DNA of 64,000 bases, taken from NCBI RefSeq assembly GCF_001424905.1, contig NZ_LMCU01000001.1:737480-801479 (forward strand), given 5' to 3'. The notes under the pieces are model-generated. The model worked only from the letters and a program-made list of their open reading frames with translations. It had not been told where the DNA came from and searched no databases. The stretch comes from Leifsonia sp. Root112D2. GTDB lineage: Bacteria; Actinomycetota; Actinomycetes; Actinomycetales; Microbacteriaceae. This document shows positions 25,710-34,458 of the stretch, one piece after another (within the stretch, counting starts at the first letter, position 1; every line of letters begins with the position of its first letter). Position numbers and translations under genes: made by a program.

Positions 25710-27146
25710 ATGATCTCCCTCCACGAAGCAACAGCCGGCGCCGCACAGGCGGCGGCAGCAGCGGCCGCTGCCGACGACGAGACCCGCGCACGCTGGCTCG
25801 AGGCACTAGCCGATGCGCTCGACGCCAACGCCGGTGAACTCGTGGGCCTGGCGGATGAGGAGTCGCATCTCGGCGCGCCGCGGCTCGGTGGCGAGGTCGC
25901 CCGAACCACCGGCCAGCTGAGACTGTTCGCCGGTGTCGTGCGCGAGGGCTCCTACCTGGAGGCGGTCATCGACCACGCGGATGCGACGGCCACACCGCCG
26001 CGGCCCGATCTGCGTCGCATGCTTCGACCGATCGGCCCCGTCGCCGTCTTCAGCGCCTCCAACTTTCCTTTCGCGTTCTCGGTGCTCGGCGGCGATACCG
26101 CCTCGGCACTCGCCGTCGGATGCCCGGTGGTCGTGAAGGCGCACTCCGGGCATCCGCGACTGTCGGCCCGCGTCGGGGCACTCGCCAGCCAGGCCCTCGA
26201 CGCCGCCGGCGCCCCTCGGGGGCTGCTCTCTGTGATCGAGGGAAGGCAGGCCGGAATCGATCTCGTGCAAAGCCCGACCATCAAGGCCGTAGGTTTCACC
26301 GGTTCGCTGAGCGGGGGCCGCGCACTCTACAATTTGGCCGCGGCGCGAGACGAGCCCATTCCCTTCTACGGCGAGCTCGGCAGCATTAATCCGGTGGTGA
26401 TCACCGCCCGTGCCGCAACCGAACGCGGGCACATTCTCGCGGAGGGCCTGGTCGGCTCATTCACTCTCGGCGTCGGCCAGTTCTGCACGAAGCCCGGCGT
26501 CGTCTTCTACCCGGCGCACTCGGGTTTCGACGAACGGGTGATCCAGGCCCTCGGCGAGCGCCCCGAAGCGCGAATGCTCACCGAGCACATGGCGGATGCC
26601 TTCGACAGCGGCAGCAGCACGCTCGGCTCGCACCCCGATGTGGACGTTCTGGTGCAGACATCCGTCACCGCTGACACTGCAAGCCCCGCGCTCTACCGCA
26701 CGAGCGCCCAAGCCGTCTCGCGCGACCCCGCAACCCTCCTGGAGGAGGTCTTCGGTCCGGCCGCACTGCTCGTCTCCTATGCCGACGACGCGGAGCTCGA
26801 CGCCGCGCTCGATGCGATCACGGGCACTCTCACCGCAACGCTGCACTCGCAGCCCGACGAGAACGTCACCGACCTCGTCGACAAGCTCACCGCGCTGGCC
26901 GGACGGGTGCTTTTCGAAGGCTGGCCGACCGGCGTGGCCGTCACCTGGTCGCAGCAGCACGGCGGACCGTGGCCCGCCACGACGAGCCTGCACACCTCCG
27001 TGGGCGCCACCGCCGTTCGCCGCTTTCTACGCCCGGTCGCCTGGCAGGATGCGCCGGAGCGGTACCTGCCCATCGCCCTTCGGGACGAGAATGGGCTGGG
27101 GATACCGCGCCGCGTCGACGGTCGCCTGCAACTACCGAGGGGTTGA
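25710..27146 (+). CDS. Alpha-ketoglutarate semialdehyde dehydrogenase (NADP+-type ALDH)
   Basis: 478 residues, aldehyde dehydrogenase fold. The catalytic Cys is in GQFCTKPG (Cys259) and the general-base Glu in GELGSINPV (about 225). FSASNFPFAFSVLGGDTASAL is typical of the ketoglutarate-semialdehyde branch that follows KdgD. It oxidises 2,5-dioxopentanoate to 2-oxoglutarate (EC 1.2.1.26). Only seven bases separate it from kdgD, so the two are one operon. The Ala-rich N-terminus is unremarkable for a high-GC genome. Confidence 0.88.
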   Translation: MISLHEATAGAAQAAAAAAAADDETRARWLEALADALDANAGELVGLADEESHLGAPRLGGEVARTTGQLRLFAGVVREGSYLEAVIDHADATATPPRPDLRRMLRPIGPVAVFSASNFPFAFSVLGGDTASALAVGCPVVVKAHSGHPRLSARVGALASQALDAAGAPRGLLSVIEGRQAGIDLVQSPTIKAVGFTGSLSGGRALYNLAAARDEPIPFYGELGSINPVVITARAATERGHILAEGLVGSFTLGVGQFCTKPGVVFYPAHSGFDERVIQALGERPEARMLTEHMADAFDSGSSTLGSHPDVDVLVQTSVTADTASPALYRTSAQAVSRDPATLLEEVFGPAALLVSYADDAELDAALDAITGTLTATLHSQPDENVTDLVDKLTALAGRVLFEGWPTGVAVTWSQQHGGPWPATTSLHTSVGATAVRRFLRPVAWQDAPERYLPIALRDENGLGIPRRVDGRLQLPRG

Positions 27147-27156
27147 GACAACCGCC

Positions 27157-27204
27157 ATGCGGATAACGGACCTGATCATCACACCCATCGCGTTCAGAAG
27201 CTAG
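27157..27204 (+). pseudogene. 5-prime remnant of an acid-sugar dehydratase (glucarate dehydratase-like)
   Basis: An ATG opens MRITDLIITPIAFRS and then meets a TAG. The 15 residues match the start of glucarate-dehydratase-type enolase-superfamily proteins (MRIT..VTPIAFR). The gene is in the expected operon position, 10 bases after the semialdehyde dehydrogenase, but everything after the first 15 codons is missing. Confidence 0.6.
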
Positions 27205-27540
27205 TCCGCTCGTTCACCGACGCCGAGTTGGCGAGAGCCGCGTGCGACGGAGTAGACCTCATCGTCCACCTGGGCGGCCACAGCAAGGAACAGTAGTGGG
27301 GCGAGATCGGTTCCGACAACACACGCGGCTGGGTGGATCTGCAGCCGGGCCGCGACATCGGGTATTTTCCCGAGGACGACGCTGAGATTCTCGCGCCGCG
27401 CAGCGTCATCGATGCGGCGACCGACACCGTCACGGGCGCTGGGACACGCGAGCGCCACGCCGGTCCGCTGATCGGCCCGGACTTTCCCTGGGCCCCCGGT
27501 GCATCCCCGAAGGGTGACGGCTCTCTGACGCCCCATCGAA
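27205..27540 (+). pseudogene. Fragment resembling uronate dehydrogenase
   Basis: In the frame beginning at 27201 the translation reads ACDGVDLIVHLGGHSKEQ, then a TAG, then WGEIGSDNTRGW, and further on DIGYFPEDDAE. These follow the order of segments in NAD-dependent uronate dehydrogenase (short-chain dehydrogenase family; CDxIVHLGG, then a DN-x-x-G segment, then xxIGYxP). The N-terminal Rossmann motif and the catalytic Tyr-Lys region are absent, with a stop codon and an apparent internal deletion. A decayed gene is the best reading; the part after about 27400 is not recognisable. Confidence 0.55.
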
Positions 27541-27558
27541 ATGCCCAGTATGGATCCG

Positions 27559-27593
27559 TCCAAATGCTCAATACAAACTTATCCAAATGCTCA
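27559..27593. repeat. Direct repeat of a 12-mer
   Basis: TCCAAATGCTCA occurs at 27559-27570 and again at 27582-27593, 23 bp apart, in the non-coding stretch between the dehydrogenase remnant and the 3-prime end of the LacI gene. It could be an operator pair or debris of a rearrangement. No gene follows it on the plus strand, so the role is unclear. Confidence 0.5.
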
Positions 27594-27616
27594 GTTTGGT
27601 GTCGTCCACCGGGTGT

Positions 27617-28630
27617 CTAGGGAACGCCCGCCGTCGAGGCCCGCACGACCAGCTCCGGCTGGAACACCACGTGCTCGTGGGCGAAGTCACCCTCCGAGGC
27701 CGCCTCGCGCAGCAGCAGGTCGACGGCCGTCGAGCCGATCAGCTCGCTCGGCTGACGAATCGACGATAGCGGCACGACCGACGACGAGGCGAACGCGATG
27801 TCGTCGTAGCCGATCAGGGCGATGTCCTGCGGCACCCGAATATCGCTCAGCATTATCAGACCCTGCAGCAGACCGACGGCGAGCAGATCATTGGCAGCGA
27901 AGATCGCATCCGGTCGGTCCTTCTCGGCCCTGGCACGCATCGCTTCACCGACGGCGCGCCCCTGCAGCACCGTGAGCGACTCCGTCTCGATCAGCTCGAG
28001 CGTGACATCCGGATGCTCCGCGACAGCCCGCCGGGCGCCCTCCAGTCGGTCGGCGACCTGACGGATGCCGTGCGGCCCTCCGACGAAGGCGATACGCGTG
28101 CGACCGGTTTCGATCAGGTGGGCGACGGCCATATGCCCGCCCGCCACGTCGTCGACGGCCACGGAGGAGAAGAGCGAGTTCTCGGCCTGCCTGTCGACCA
28201 GCACCGTTGGCGTGCCGCGTTCTCGCAGTCGTTCCAGTCGCGCCGTGGCGTCGCCGACCGGGGTGATCAGCAGGCCGGCGACCCGCTGCTCCTCGAACAG
28301 ATCGAGATAGGACGCCTCGCGCGCGGCATCCTCGTCGCTGTTGCCCAGCAGTACGGCCAGTCCGTCTTTCAGGGCGCGCGCCTCCGCGCCCCGGGCGAGG
28401 TCGGTGAAGAAGGGGTTCGCGGCGTCGAGAACGACCAGGCCGATGCTGCGGCTGCGACCGGCGCGAAGCTGCCTGGCCGCGTCGTTGCGCACGAATCCCA
28501 GCTGCTCGATGGCGTCGCGCACGCGCGTGACCGTGGCGTCGGCCACCTTGTCGGGCCGGTTGAGAACGTTCGACACCGTACCGACGGAGACCCCGGCAAG
28601 AGCGGCGACCTCACGAACACTCACCGTCAC
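27617..28630 (-). CDS. LacI-family regulator of the rhamnoside locus
   Basis: 337 residues from a GTG at 28630, chosen because GGAG lies five bases upstream. An ATG at 28672 would add 14 residues without a ribosome site. The helix-turn-helix (REVAALAGVSVGTVSNVLNRP) and hinge (FVRNDAARQLRAGRS) are followed by a full sensor domain with IGYDDIAFASS near residue 290. It is divergent from the first alpha-rhamnosidase gene, and a LacI palindrome lies between them at 28765. The same 12-mer recurs before a second importer at 42171. It shares domain wording with the LacI protein at 48080, which may be a paralogue. Confidence 0.85.
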   Translation of the reverse strand: MTVSVREVAALAGVSVGTVSNVLNRPDKVADATVTRVRDAIEQLGFVRNDAARQLRAGRSRSIGLVVLDAANPFFTDLARGAEARALKDGLAVLLGNSDEDAAREASYLDLFEEQRVAGLLITPVGDATARLERLRERGTPTVLVDRQAENSLFSSVAVDDVAGGHMAVAHLIETGRTRIAFVGGPHGIRQVADRLEGARRAVAEHPDVTLELIETESLTVLQGRAVGEAMRARAEKDRPDAIFAANDLLAVGLLQGLIMLSDIRVPQDIALIGYDDIAFASSSVVPLSSIRQPSELIGSTAVDLLLREAASEGDFAHEHVVFQPELVVRASTAGVP

Positions 28631-28764
28631 CGTCGCTCCGTTTCGCTCAGACCCGATTCGCTGCCCACGCATGACGGGCGAACGTGCACCTCATTGTAAG
28701 GATTCAGCCACGATCCGCATAACGGCGCCCGCCTTCACCACCGTTGACGGCGTTTCTCGCAATA

Positions 28765-28776
28765 TGATACGTTTCA
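28765..28776. promoter_or_regulatory. LacI-type operator, site a
   Basis: TGATACGTTTCA; its reverse complement TGAAACGTATCA is identical to site c at 42171. It overlaps a -10-like TATGAT (28763-28768) in the region between lacI and the first rhamnosidase gene. Confidence 0.7.
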
Positions 28777-28873
28777 GCTCATACTGGCCGTCACCACGGA
28801 TGCGACCCGCACGTCTGGACATTCTGCTCGCGCACCGCTAGACAGAGCCTTCAGCGTTGAAAGGGCGACACAG

Positions 28874-31800
28874 GTGGCAGATCAGTCCGAAGCCTCCCCG
28901 GCGCCGGTCCATCTTCGGGCAGATGGCCTCACCCCGTCGAGCCCTCGATCCCGGATGCTCAGCATCATCAGCGTCGACCGACCACGCCTGTCCTGGGTGG
29001 TTCCGCTGGTCAGAAACGGCCAGGAGCAATCCGGCTACCAGGTGGTGGCCTCGTCGCACGAGCACCCGAGCGAGGATCCCGAGCTCTGGGACAGCGGGAT
29101 GGTCGATTCGCCGGAAAACACCGGGATCGCCTGGAACGGCGGTGCGATTCCCCCGCACACCCGCGTCTGGTGGACAGTGCGCATTCGCGACGAGAAAGGA
29201 ACGATCTCCGAGTGGGCGCCGGCCGTGCCCATCGACAGCGCCGCCTACTCCCGGGCCGACTGGAACGCGGAATGGATCAGCATGCCGCCGACCCATGCGG
29301 CCCACATTGACGTGACCCCCGCAGACTCCCCCGTGGCCTCGGCGCGCCTCTCGATCGCCGGGTGGGGTCCCGCGCGACTATCGGTGAACGAAACCGTCAT
29401 CAACCCCGACGAACTCGATCCCACCGATTCGTCGCTGGCTCGTGCCACCGCCCGAACATACGACGTGACCGAACTCGTCGCCGCCGCGACAGCCCCGTTC
29501 GCCGTCTCGATCGTGGCATCGCTTGGCCACTACCGGCTGGTGCTCGATCGGCCGCGCGTGCTGGCCGAACTGCGCGTGCAGCTCGCCAACGGGGAGGAAC
29601 GCGTGGTCGGCACATCCGGTGAGTGGAGCAGCTCCCCGAGCAGCCTGGTCACCGATGAGCCGTTCTACCTCGAGGAGCACGACCCGACCGCGCTGTCGTC
29701 GAGTCTCCAGCAGACTCCCGTCACCGTCGTTCCTCACGACGCCACACCCCCCTCGCCCTCGATCGTCGTTCCCAACGTCGGGCCGCCGGTGCGTGTCGTG
29801 CGAACCGTCACCGGTGCGCTGATCGGGGAGCCTGCCGTCGGCATCCGCGTGTTCGATCTGGGCGAGAACGTGGCCGGGCGCGTGGCGCTCGAGCTCGACG
29901 GCGTCTCAGTGGGGCAGCGCATCACCTCGATTCAGGGCGAGAAGCTCACGGCAGACGGCCGGGTGGACACAAGCAACATCAGGCTGCCCGACGACAGCGA
30001 GCGGGAGCGGCAGGTGTTCGCCGTCGTCTGCGACCGCGGGCACCTCGTCGCGAGCCCCTGGTTCGCGGTTCACGGCTTTCGCTACGTCGAGGTCGCCGGG
30101 CTCGATGATCGCTCGACGGTGACACCACCGACAACAGCAACAGTGACGGTATCTGCCCGCGTTCTGCATTCCGACGTCGATCGGGTGGGCACGCTGACCA
30201 CGAGCGTCGCCGAGCTGGACCGGCTCGTCGATTACGCCGTGCGCACCCAGCTCAACAACACTCACGGCCTTCCGGAGGACTGCCCGACGCGCGAGCAGGG
30301 CGGGTGGACGGGGGATGCCTCGGTCTCGGCAGAGGCCGCGCTCGCCCACCTCGACATGGCGGGCGTCTACCGCAACTGGCTTGCCGATGTTGCGCTCGAT
30401 GCCGGCGACGACGGTGACATACCGGGCATCTCGCCCCAACTGCAGGGCGCCCTGGGGCGGCAACCCGCCGATCCGGTCTGGGGATCGGCCATCACGGAGA
30501 TTCCCTGGCAGCTCTGGCAGAACACCGGGGAGACCTGGCCGATCGAACCGCTGCTGCCGACGATGCGACGCTGGGCCGACTGGCAACTCTCCACGCTCGT
30601 CGACGGGGTGGTCAGAAACGCCGCCATCAGCTTCGGCGCCGACTGGCTCGCCCTCGAGCAGACGCCGCCGGTCATTCTCCAGACCGGGACTGTCGTCGTC
30701 TCCCTGCGCGCCCTGGCCGACCTCGAGCAGGCGCTCGGCAACGCGGATGCGGCTGCAGAGCGCCGCTCGCAGGCGGATGCTGTCGTCGCGGCAGCGAGAG
30801 AACAGTTGCGCGACCCCGTTGAAGGTATCTGGGGTAACGACTCCCAGGGATCGAGCGCGGTAGCGCTCGTCTCAGGTCTCGCCGACACGGGCGACGTCGA
30901 GAGACTGCGCGCTCGCCTGGGTGCGGCGGTGCACGAACGGGGAGACCGGCTCGCGAGCGGATTCTCCGCGACGAAGGCCGTCGTCCGAGCCCTCGCGGAC
31001 GCGGATGGCGGCTCGAGCCTGCTTGCCGCGGTGCGACAACGCGAGCAGCCCGGAATCGGCGCCATGCTCGTCGACGGCCCCGGAACGTTCTGGGAGACCT
31101 GGTGGATCGACGACGAGAACGTCGGCGTCGCCTCGCTCGACCACATCGGCCTCGGCGGGCCGTTCGCCGCGTGGGTGTGGCGGGACGTTGCAGGTCTTCG
31201 CATACTCGAGCCGGGCTTCCGGCGATTCGCCCTCGATCCAAGGCTGCTGTCGGCGGTGACGAGCACGGAGTTCAGCAGAGAGACCGCTCGCGGCACGATC
31301 GCCGCATCCTGGCGCCTGGCCGATGGCGTCTACCGCGCCGAGCTCACCGTGCCGGTGGGCAGCATCGCCGAGCTGAGCTGCCCCGGATCCAACGACGCCG
31401 TACTCGATGGCCTTCACGCTGAGACCCACACGGATGCCTCCGGCCGACGGTTCGTCGCGGTGGAATCCGGGCGGCATGTCCTCACTGTCCACCACCGCGA
31501 GCCCGACGCGGCAGCCGCTCCCACTCGACCACCCGCGAAGCGAGTGGACGTCGGGGAGGTGTGGCTTTCTGACGGAAACACCAGCCACTGGATTCCGCGC
31601 AACAGCGAGATCACCGTCTCCGTGGCCGACACCGACGTCATCTGCGCTCCTGTCTTTCACGAGCCCATCCCCGCACCGACGCTCGATGTCAGCATCCCTG
31701 ACTTCGCACCGGATACGACGCAGTGGCTCGTTCTCGAGCCTGACCCCGACCATCACGGCGTGCTCGACCTCAGCGCGGCATCGTTCGCCTTCGCGAGCTT

Positions 31801-32101
31801 CGACACCGATAATTCGGAAATCGTCGGTCGCGCGGTGCGCATCGTGATGCGACTCACGAGCGTGGACGGCGAGTATCGCGAGGCGATAGCGCGGCCGCTC
31901 CCCATCGCGTGGAATCGCGTGGCGGTCGAACTGGCCGACTGGCCGGGGCGATCCGCCGTGACCGAGGTGAGCGTCGGCATCCGCTGGACGGACGAACTCG
32001 ATACCGCGCTCGGACCACCCGTGCCACTGCCTCCCGCGCCGCGCCGATTCTCGTTCCGCCTCGGCCGGATCGGGTGGACGAGCGCCCCACGAACATGGTG
32101 A
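28874..32101 (+). CDS. Alpha-L-rhamnosidase, GH78 (1)
   Basis: 1075 residues from a GTG start with AAAGGG upstream. Beta-sandwich domains at the N-terminus precede an (alpha/alpha)6 catalytic barrel. GH78 landmarks are EDCPTREQGGWTGD (acidic cluster at Asp469 to Glu474) and FWETWW with the second catalytic Glu at about 741. The C-terminal 200 residues form an additional beta-rich region. No signal peptide is visible, so it should act inside the cell on imported rhamnosides. The DCPTREQ form differs from the DCPQRDE of the second GH78 protein at 45380, suggesting different specificity. The stop overlaps the next start. Confidence 0.85.
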   Translation: MADQSEASPAPVHLRADGLTPSSPRSRMLSIISVDRPRLSWVVPLVRNGQEQSGYQVVASSHEHPSEDPELWDSGMVDSPENTGIAWNGGAIPPHTRVWWTVRIRDEKGTISEWAPAVPIDSAAYSRADWNAEWISMPPTHAAHIDVTPADSPVASARLSIAGWGPARLSVNETVINPDELDPTDSSLARATARTYDVTELVAAATAPFAVSIVASLGHYRLVLDRPRVLAELRVQLANGEERVVGTSGEWSSSPSSLVTDEPFYLEEHDPTALSSSLQQTPVTVVPHDATPPSPSIVVPNVGPPVRVVRTVTGALIGEPAVGIRVFDLGENVAGRVALELDGVSVGQRITSIQGEKLTADGRVDTSNIRLPDDSERERQVFAVVCDRGHLVASPWFAVHGFRYVEVAGLDDRSTVTPPTTATVTVSARVLHSDVDRVGTLTTSVAELDRLVDYAVRTQLNNTHGLPEDCPTREQGGWTGDASVSAEAALAHLDMAGVYRNWLADVALDAGDDGDIPGISPQLQGALGRQPADPVWGSAITEIPWQLWQNTGETWPIEPLLPTMRRWADWQLSTLVDGVVRNAAISFGADWLALEQTPPVILQTGTVVVSLRALADLEQALGNADAAAERRSQADAVVAAAREQLRDPVEGIWGNDSQGSSAVALVSGLADTGDVERLRARLGAAVHERGDRLASGFSATKAVVRALADADGGSSLLAAVRQREQPGIGAMLVDGPGTFWETWWIDDENVGVASLDHIGLGGPFAAWVWRDVAGLRILEPGFRRFALDPRLLSAVTSTEFSRETARGTIAASWRLADGVYRAELTVPVGSIAELSCPGSNDAVLDGLHAETHTDASGRRFVAVESGRHVLTVHHREPDAAAAPTRPPAKRVDVGEVWLSDGNTSHWIPRNSEITVSVADTDVICAPVFHEPIPAPTLDVSIPDFAPDTTQWLVLEPDPDHHGVLDLSAASFAFASFDTDNSEIVGRAVRIVMRLTSVDGEYREAIARPLPIAWNRVAVELADWPGRSAVTEVSVGIRWTDELDTALGPPVPLPPAPRRFSFRLGRIGWTSAPRTW

Positions 32102-33336
32102 TGATGAGAGAACTCGACGAGATAATTCGCCGTCGCTGGGACAGCGACGTCGTCACCGCGAGCGATCCTCGACGGCAATCGGTGCAGTCGATAGACCTGC
32201 CGTTTCCCTACGTCGCTGGCGCGGCCCCGACCTCGCCCGACTGGTACACGACGATGTTCAACTGGGACACCTACTTCACGAATCTCGCCCTCATGGTTCA
32301 CGGCCGCTTCGATCTCGTCAGGGGCCACATCGAGAACTATCTCGCCATGATCGAGCGATTCGGCTACATGCCGAATGGCAATGAGGTTCCACTCGCCACA
32401 CGATCACAGGTCCCGCTGTTTCCGGACAGCATCCTGCGCTACATCGACGCGACGGGGGACGACGATCTGCTTGTGCGCTCATATCCCCTGCTCGTGCGCG
32501 AGTACACGGGGTACTGGCTGGCGGATCACCACGCCACCCCGACGGGCCTCGTGACCAACCGTGATCTCGGCGACCCCACGCTCGACCCGAGGCTCGCCGC
32601 CGAGGCGGAGACCGGCCTGGACTGGACGACCCAGTTCGACGGCGACATCACCGCGACCAACCCGGTCATGACCAACGCGGCGCTCGTGATGTATGCGCGA
32701 GTTCTCGCCGAGCTGGCCGACCGGCTGGGTCGCGGTGGCGAGCGAGCCGCCTGGCTGGCGGATGCCGCCGAGCGGTCGGAGCGCATCCGGCAGTATTGCT
32801 GGAGCGAGAAGCGCGGCCACTTTCTCGACTACAACTTCGTGACGGGTGAGCACGTCTCTGTTCTGGGCGCGACGTCATATTGGGCGATGCTCGCGGGCGT
32901 TGCGACCCCCGAGCAGGCTCGGCGGATGGTCGAAGGGCTCGACCTGCTGCTGCGTGAGCACGGCCTCGCATGCACCGAGGAGTCGTTGCCCTCCCCCGGG
33001 TTGTTCGAGCTCGAGTATGCCGACCTCCAATGGACGTATCCCGCCGGCTGGCCGCCGCTGCACATCACCGCGTGCTGGGCGCTCGATCGATACGGCTTCT
33101 CGAGCGAATCGGACCGGATCGCCGAACGTATCCTTGCCACCATCCAGCGCAACTACGACGTCACCGGCGAGACGTACGAGAAATACAACGTCGTGGATGG
33201 TTCGCTCGTGCTGCCCAATAGCCGTTACGGCACCATCACACTGCACGGCTGGACGAGTTCCACCGTTGTGCTGCTCGGGCGCAAGCTTGCACAGGGCGTC
33301 GGAATCGACGAGTTGCTCACCACGGTGCACAAATGA
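32101..33336 (+). CDS. GH37/trehalase-like (alpha/alpha)6-barrel glycosidase
   Basis: 411 residues. The ATG at 32101 overlaps the preceding TGA; an ATG six bases earlier is also possible. FNWDTYFTNL (about 47-56) and LQWTYPAGWPPLHI (about 308-321) resemble the two trehalase signature regions (WDxYW and QWDYPxGWxP), and YEKYNVVDG corresponds to the EKY segment. The length is short for a trehalase and the second half of the signature is modified, so another alpha-glycosidase activity of the GH37/GH63 group is possible. It is coupled to the rhamnosidase, so the substrate is probably part of the same glycoside. Confidence 0.65.
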   Translation: MMRELDEIIRRRWDSDVVTASDPRRQSVQSIDLPFPYVAGAAPTSPDWYTTMFNWDTYFTNLALMVHGRFDLVRGHIENYLAMIERFGYMPNGNEVPLATRSQVPLFPDSILRYIDATGDDDLLVRSYPLLVREYTGYWLADHHATPTGLVTNRDLGDPTLDPRLAAEAETGLDWTTQFDGDITATNPVMTNAALVMYARVLAELADRLGRGGERAAWLADAAERSERIRQYCWSEKRGHFLDYNFVTGEHVSVLGATSYWAMLAGVATPEQARRMVEGLDLLLREHGLACTEESLPSPGLFELEYADLQWTYPAGWPPLHITACWALDRYGFSSESDRIAERILATIQRNYDVTGETYEKYNVVDGSLVLPNSRYGTITLHGWTSSTVVLLGRKLAQGVGIDELLTTVHK

Positions 33337-33346
33337 GTGTTTCCCC

Positions 33347-34399
33347 ATGACCGTATCTGATCGTCCGATCCAGCTGGGGCTCGCCGTTCCGATGTTCGCC
33401 GCCCCCGGCATTCCGAACCTTCGCACACCCAGCGTCGAGCGGCTCGACTGGCCGCAGACGCTCGAGGCCATTCGTTCGGCCGAGGCACTCGGTTACGATT
33501 CCGCATGGTTCTCCGACCATCTCTTTCACGGGCGCGATGGCGAGTTCCTGGAGAGCTGGACGACGCTCGCGGCCTCAGCGGGCGCAACGACACGCATCCG
33601 GCTGGTGAACAATCACCTCGGGATCGGCTTTCGCGCCGCGCCGCTCATTGCGAAGATGGCGGCGACCGTCGACGTGATATCGAACGGCCGCTTCGAGCTG
33701 TTCGTCTCCCACGGGATGCGCGAGCGGGAGCACACGAGCTACGGCTTTGACTGGCAACCGGATGTCGACCGACGGATCGCGAGACTGGCCGAGGCGACCG
33801 GGGTGATTCGCGAGCTGTGGACCGGCCGGCCCGTCGACCACGATGGCGAGTTCTACCAGCTGCGCGGCGCGTTGAGCACTCCGGTGCCCACCCACGACAT
33901 TCCGATCTGGCTCGGCGGCCCCCTCAGCGAGTCGGTCGTCGAACTGATCGCTGCGAGCGCGGACGGGTGGAACGCGCTGCCCGCATCGCTGAGCGACTAT
34001 GCCTCACAGGCCGCGCGCATCGACGCGGCGTGCGTTGCCATCGGACGGGACCCCCGAGCGCTGCGCCGCAGCCTCGAGACCCAGGTGCTCGTGCTCGACG
34101 ACGCCTCTGAATGGGACGAATGGATGCTGCGCTGGGCCGCGCTGCGCGAGAAGGCGCCCCTCGGCTTTGCGACCTCGGACATGTTCCCGAACGGAACGGC
34201 CATCGACGATCCGGACACGTTCAGGACCGCCTGTTTCGACAACTTCATCATCGGCACCCGGGATGAGGTGGCGGCGAAGCTCGCCGCCTATCGTGAGCTC
34301 GGCGTCGATGAGGTCGTGTGCTGGTTCATGGATTGGCCGCTGGGCAACTCGCTACGATCCCTGGCCGAGGATATCCGGCCGATGCTGGATCGCGCGTAG
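33347..34399 (+). CDS. LLM-class flavin-dependent oxidoreductase
   Basis: 350 residues of the bacterial-luciferase-like superfamily. Landmarks are LGLAVPMF at the first strand, EALGYDSAWFSDHLF (about 45-59), IRLVNNHLGIGFRAAPLIAKMAATVDVISNGRFELFVSHG in sequence order (about 84-123), and IPIWLGGPLSES (about 185). Such proteins use FMN or F420 for oxygenation or hydride transfer. The gene is 10 bases after the glycosidase gene in the same operon. Its presence in a glycoside locus is unusual and hints at oxidation of an aglycone or sugar. The substrate is unknown. Confidence 0.82.
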   Translation: MTVSDRPIQLGLAVPMFAAPGIPNLRTPSVERLDWPQTLEAIRSAEALGYDSAWFSDHLFHGRDGEFLESWTTLAASAGATTRIRLVNNHLGIGFRAAPLIAKMAATVDVISNGRFELFVSHGMREREHTSYGFDWQPDVDRRIARLAEATGVIRELWTGRPVDHDGEFYQLRGALSTPVPTHDIPIWLGGPLSESVVELIAASADGWNALPASLSDYASQAARIDAACVAIGRDPRALRRSLETQVLVLDDASEWDEWMLRWAALREKAPLGFATSDMFPNGTAIDDPDTFRTACFDNFIIGTRDEVAAKLAAYRELGVDEVVCWFMDWPLGNSLRSLAEDIRPMLDRA

Positions 34400-34405
34400 A
34401 GGAAT

Positions 34406-34417
34406 CGAAACGTTTCA
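34406..34417. promoter_or_regulatory. LacI-type operator, site b
   Basis: CGAAACGTTTCA, with the inner 10 bases GAAACGTTTC perfectly palindromic. It lies 42 bases before the GTG of the next oxidoreductase gene, implying a second promoter inside the cluster. Confidence 0.65.
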
Positions 34418-34458
34418 GATAGCATGACTGCATCATCGATATTCGCGAGGAGGCGACG

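Noticed and set aside
24683..25909. An open frame of 408 codons on the minus strand
   Set aside because: Antisense to kdgD and the start of the semialdehyde dehydrogenase gene, both convincingly assigned; the translation looks like a composition artefact.
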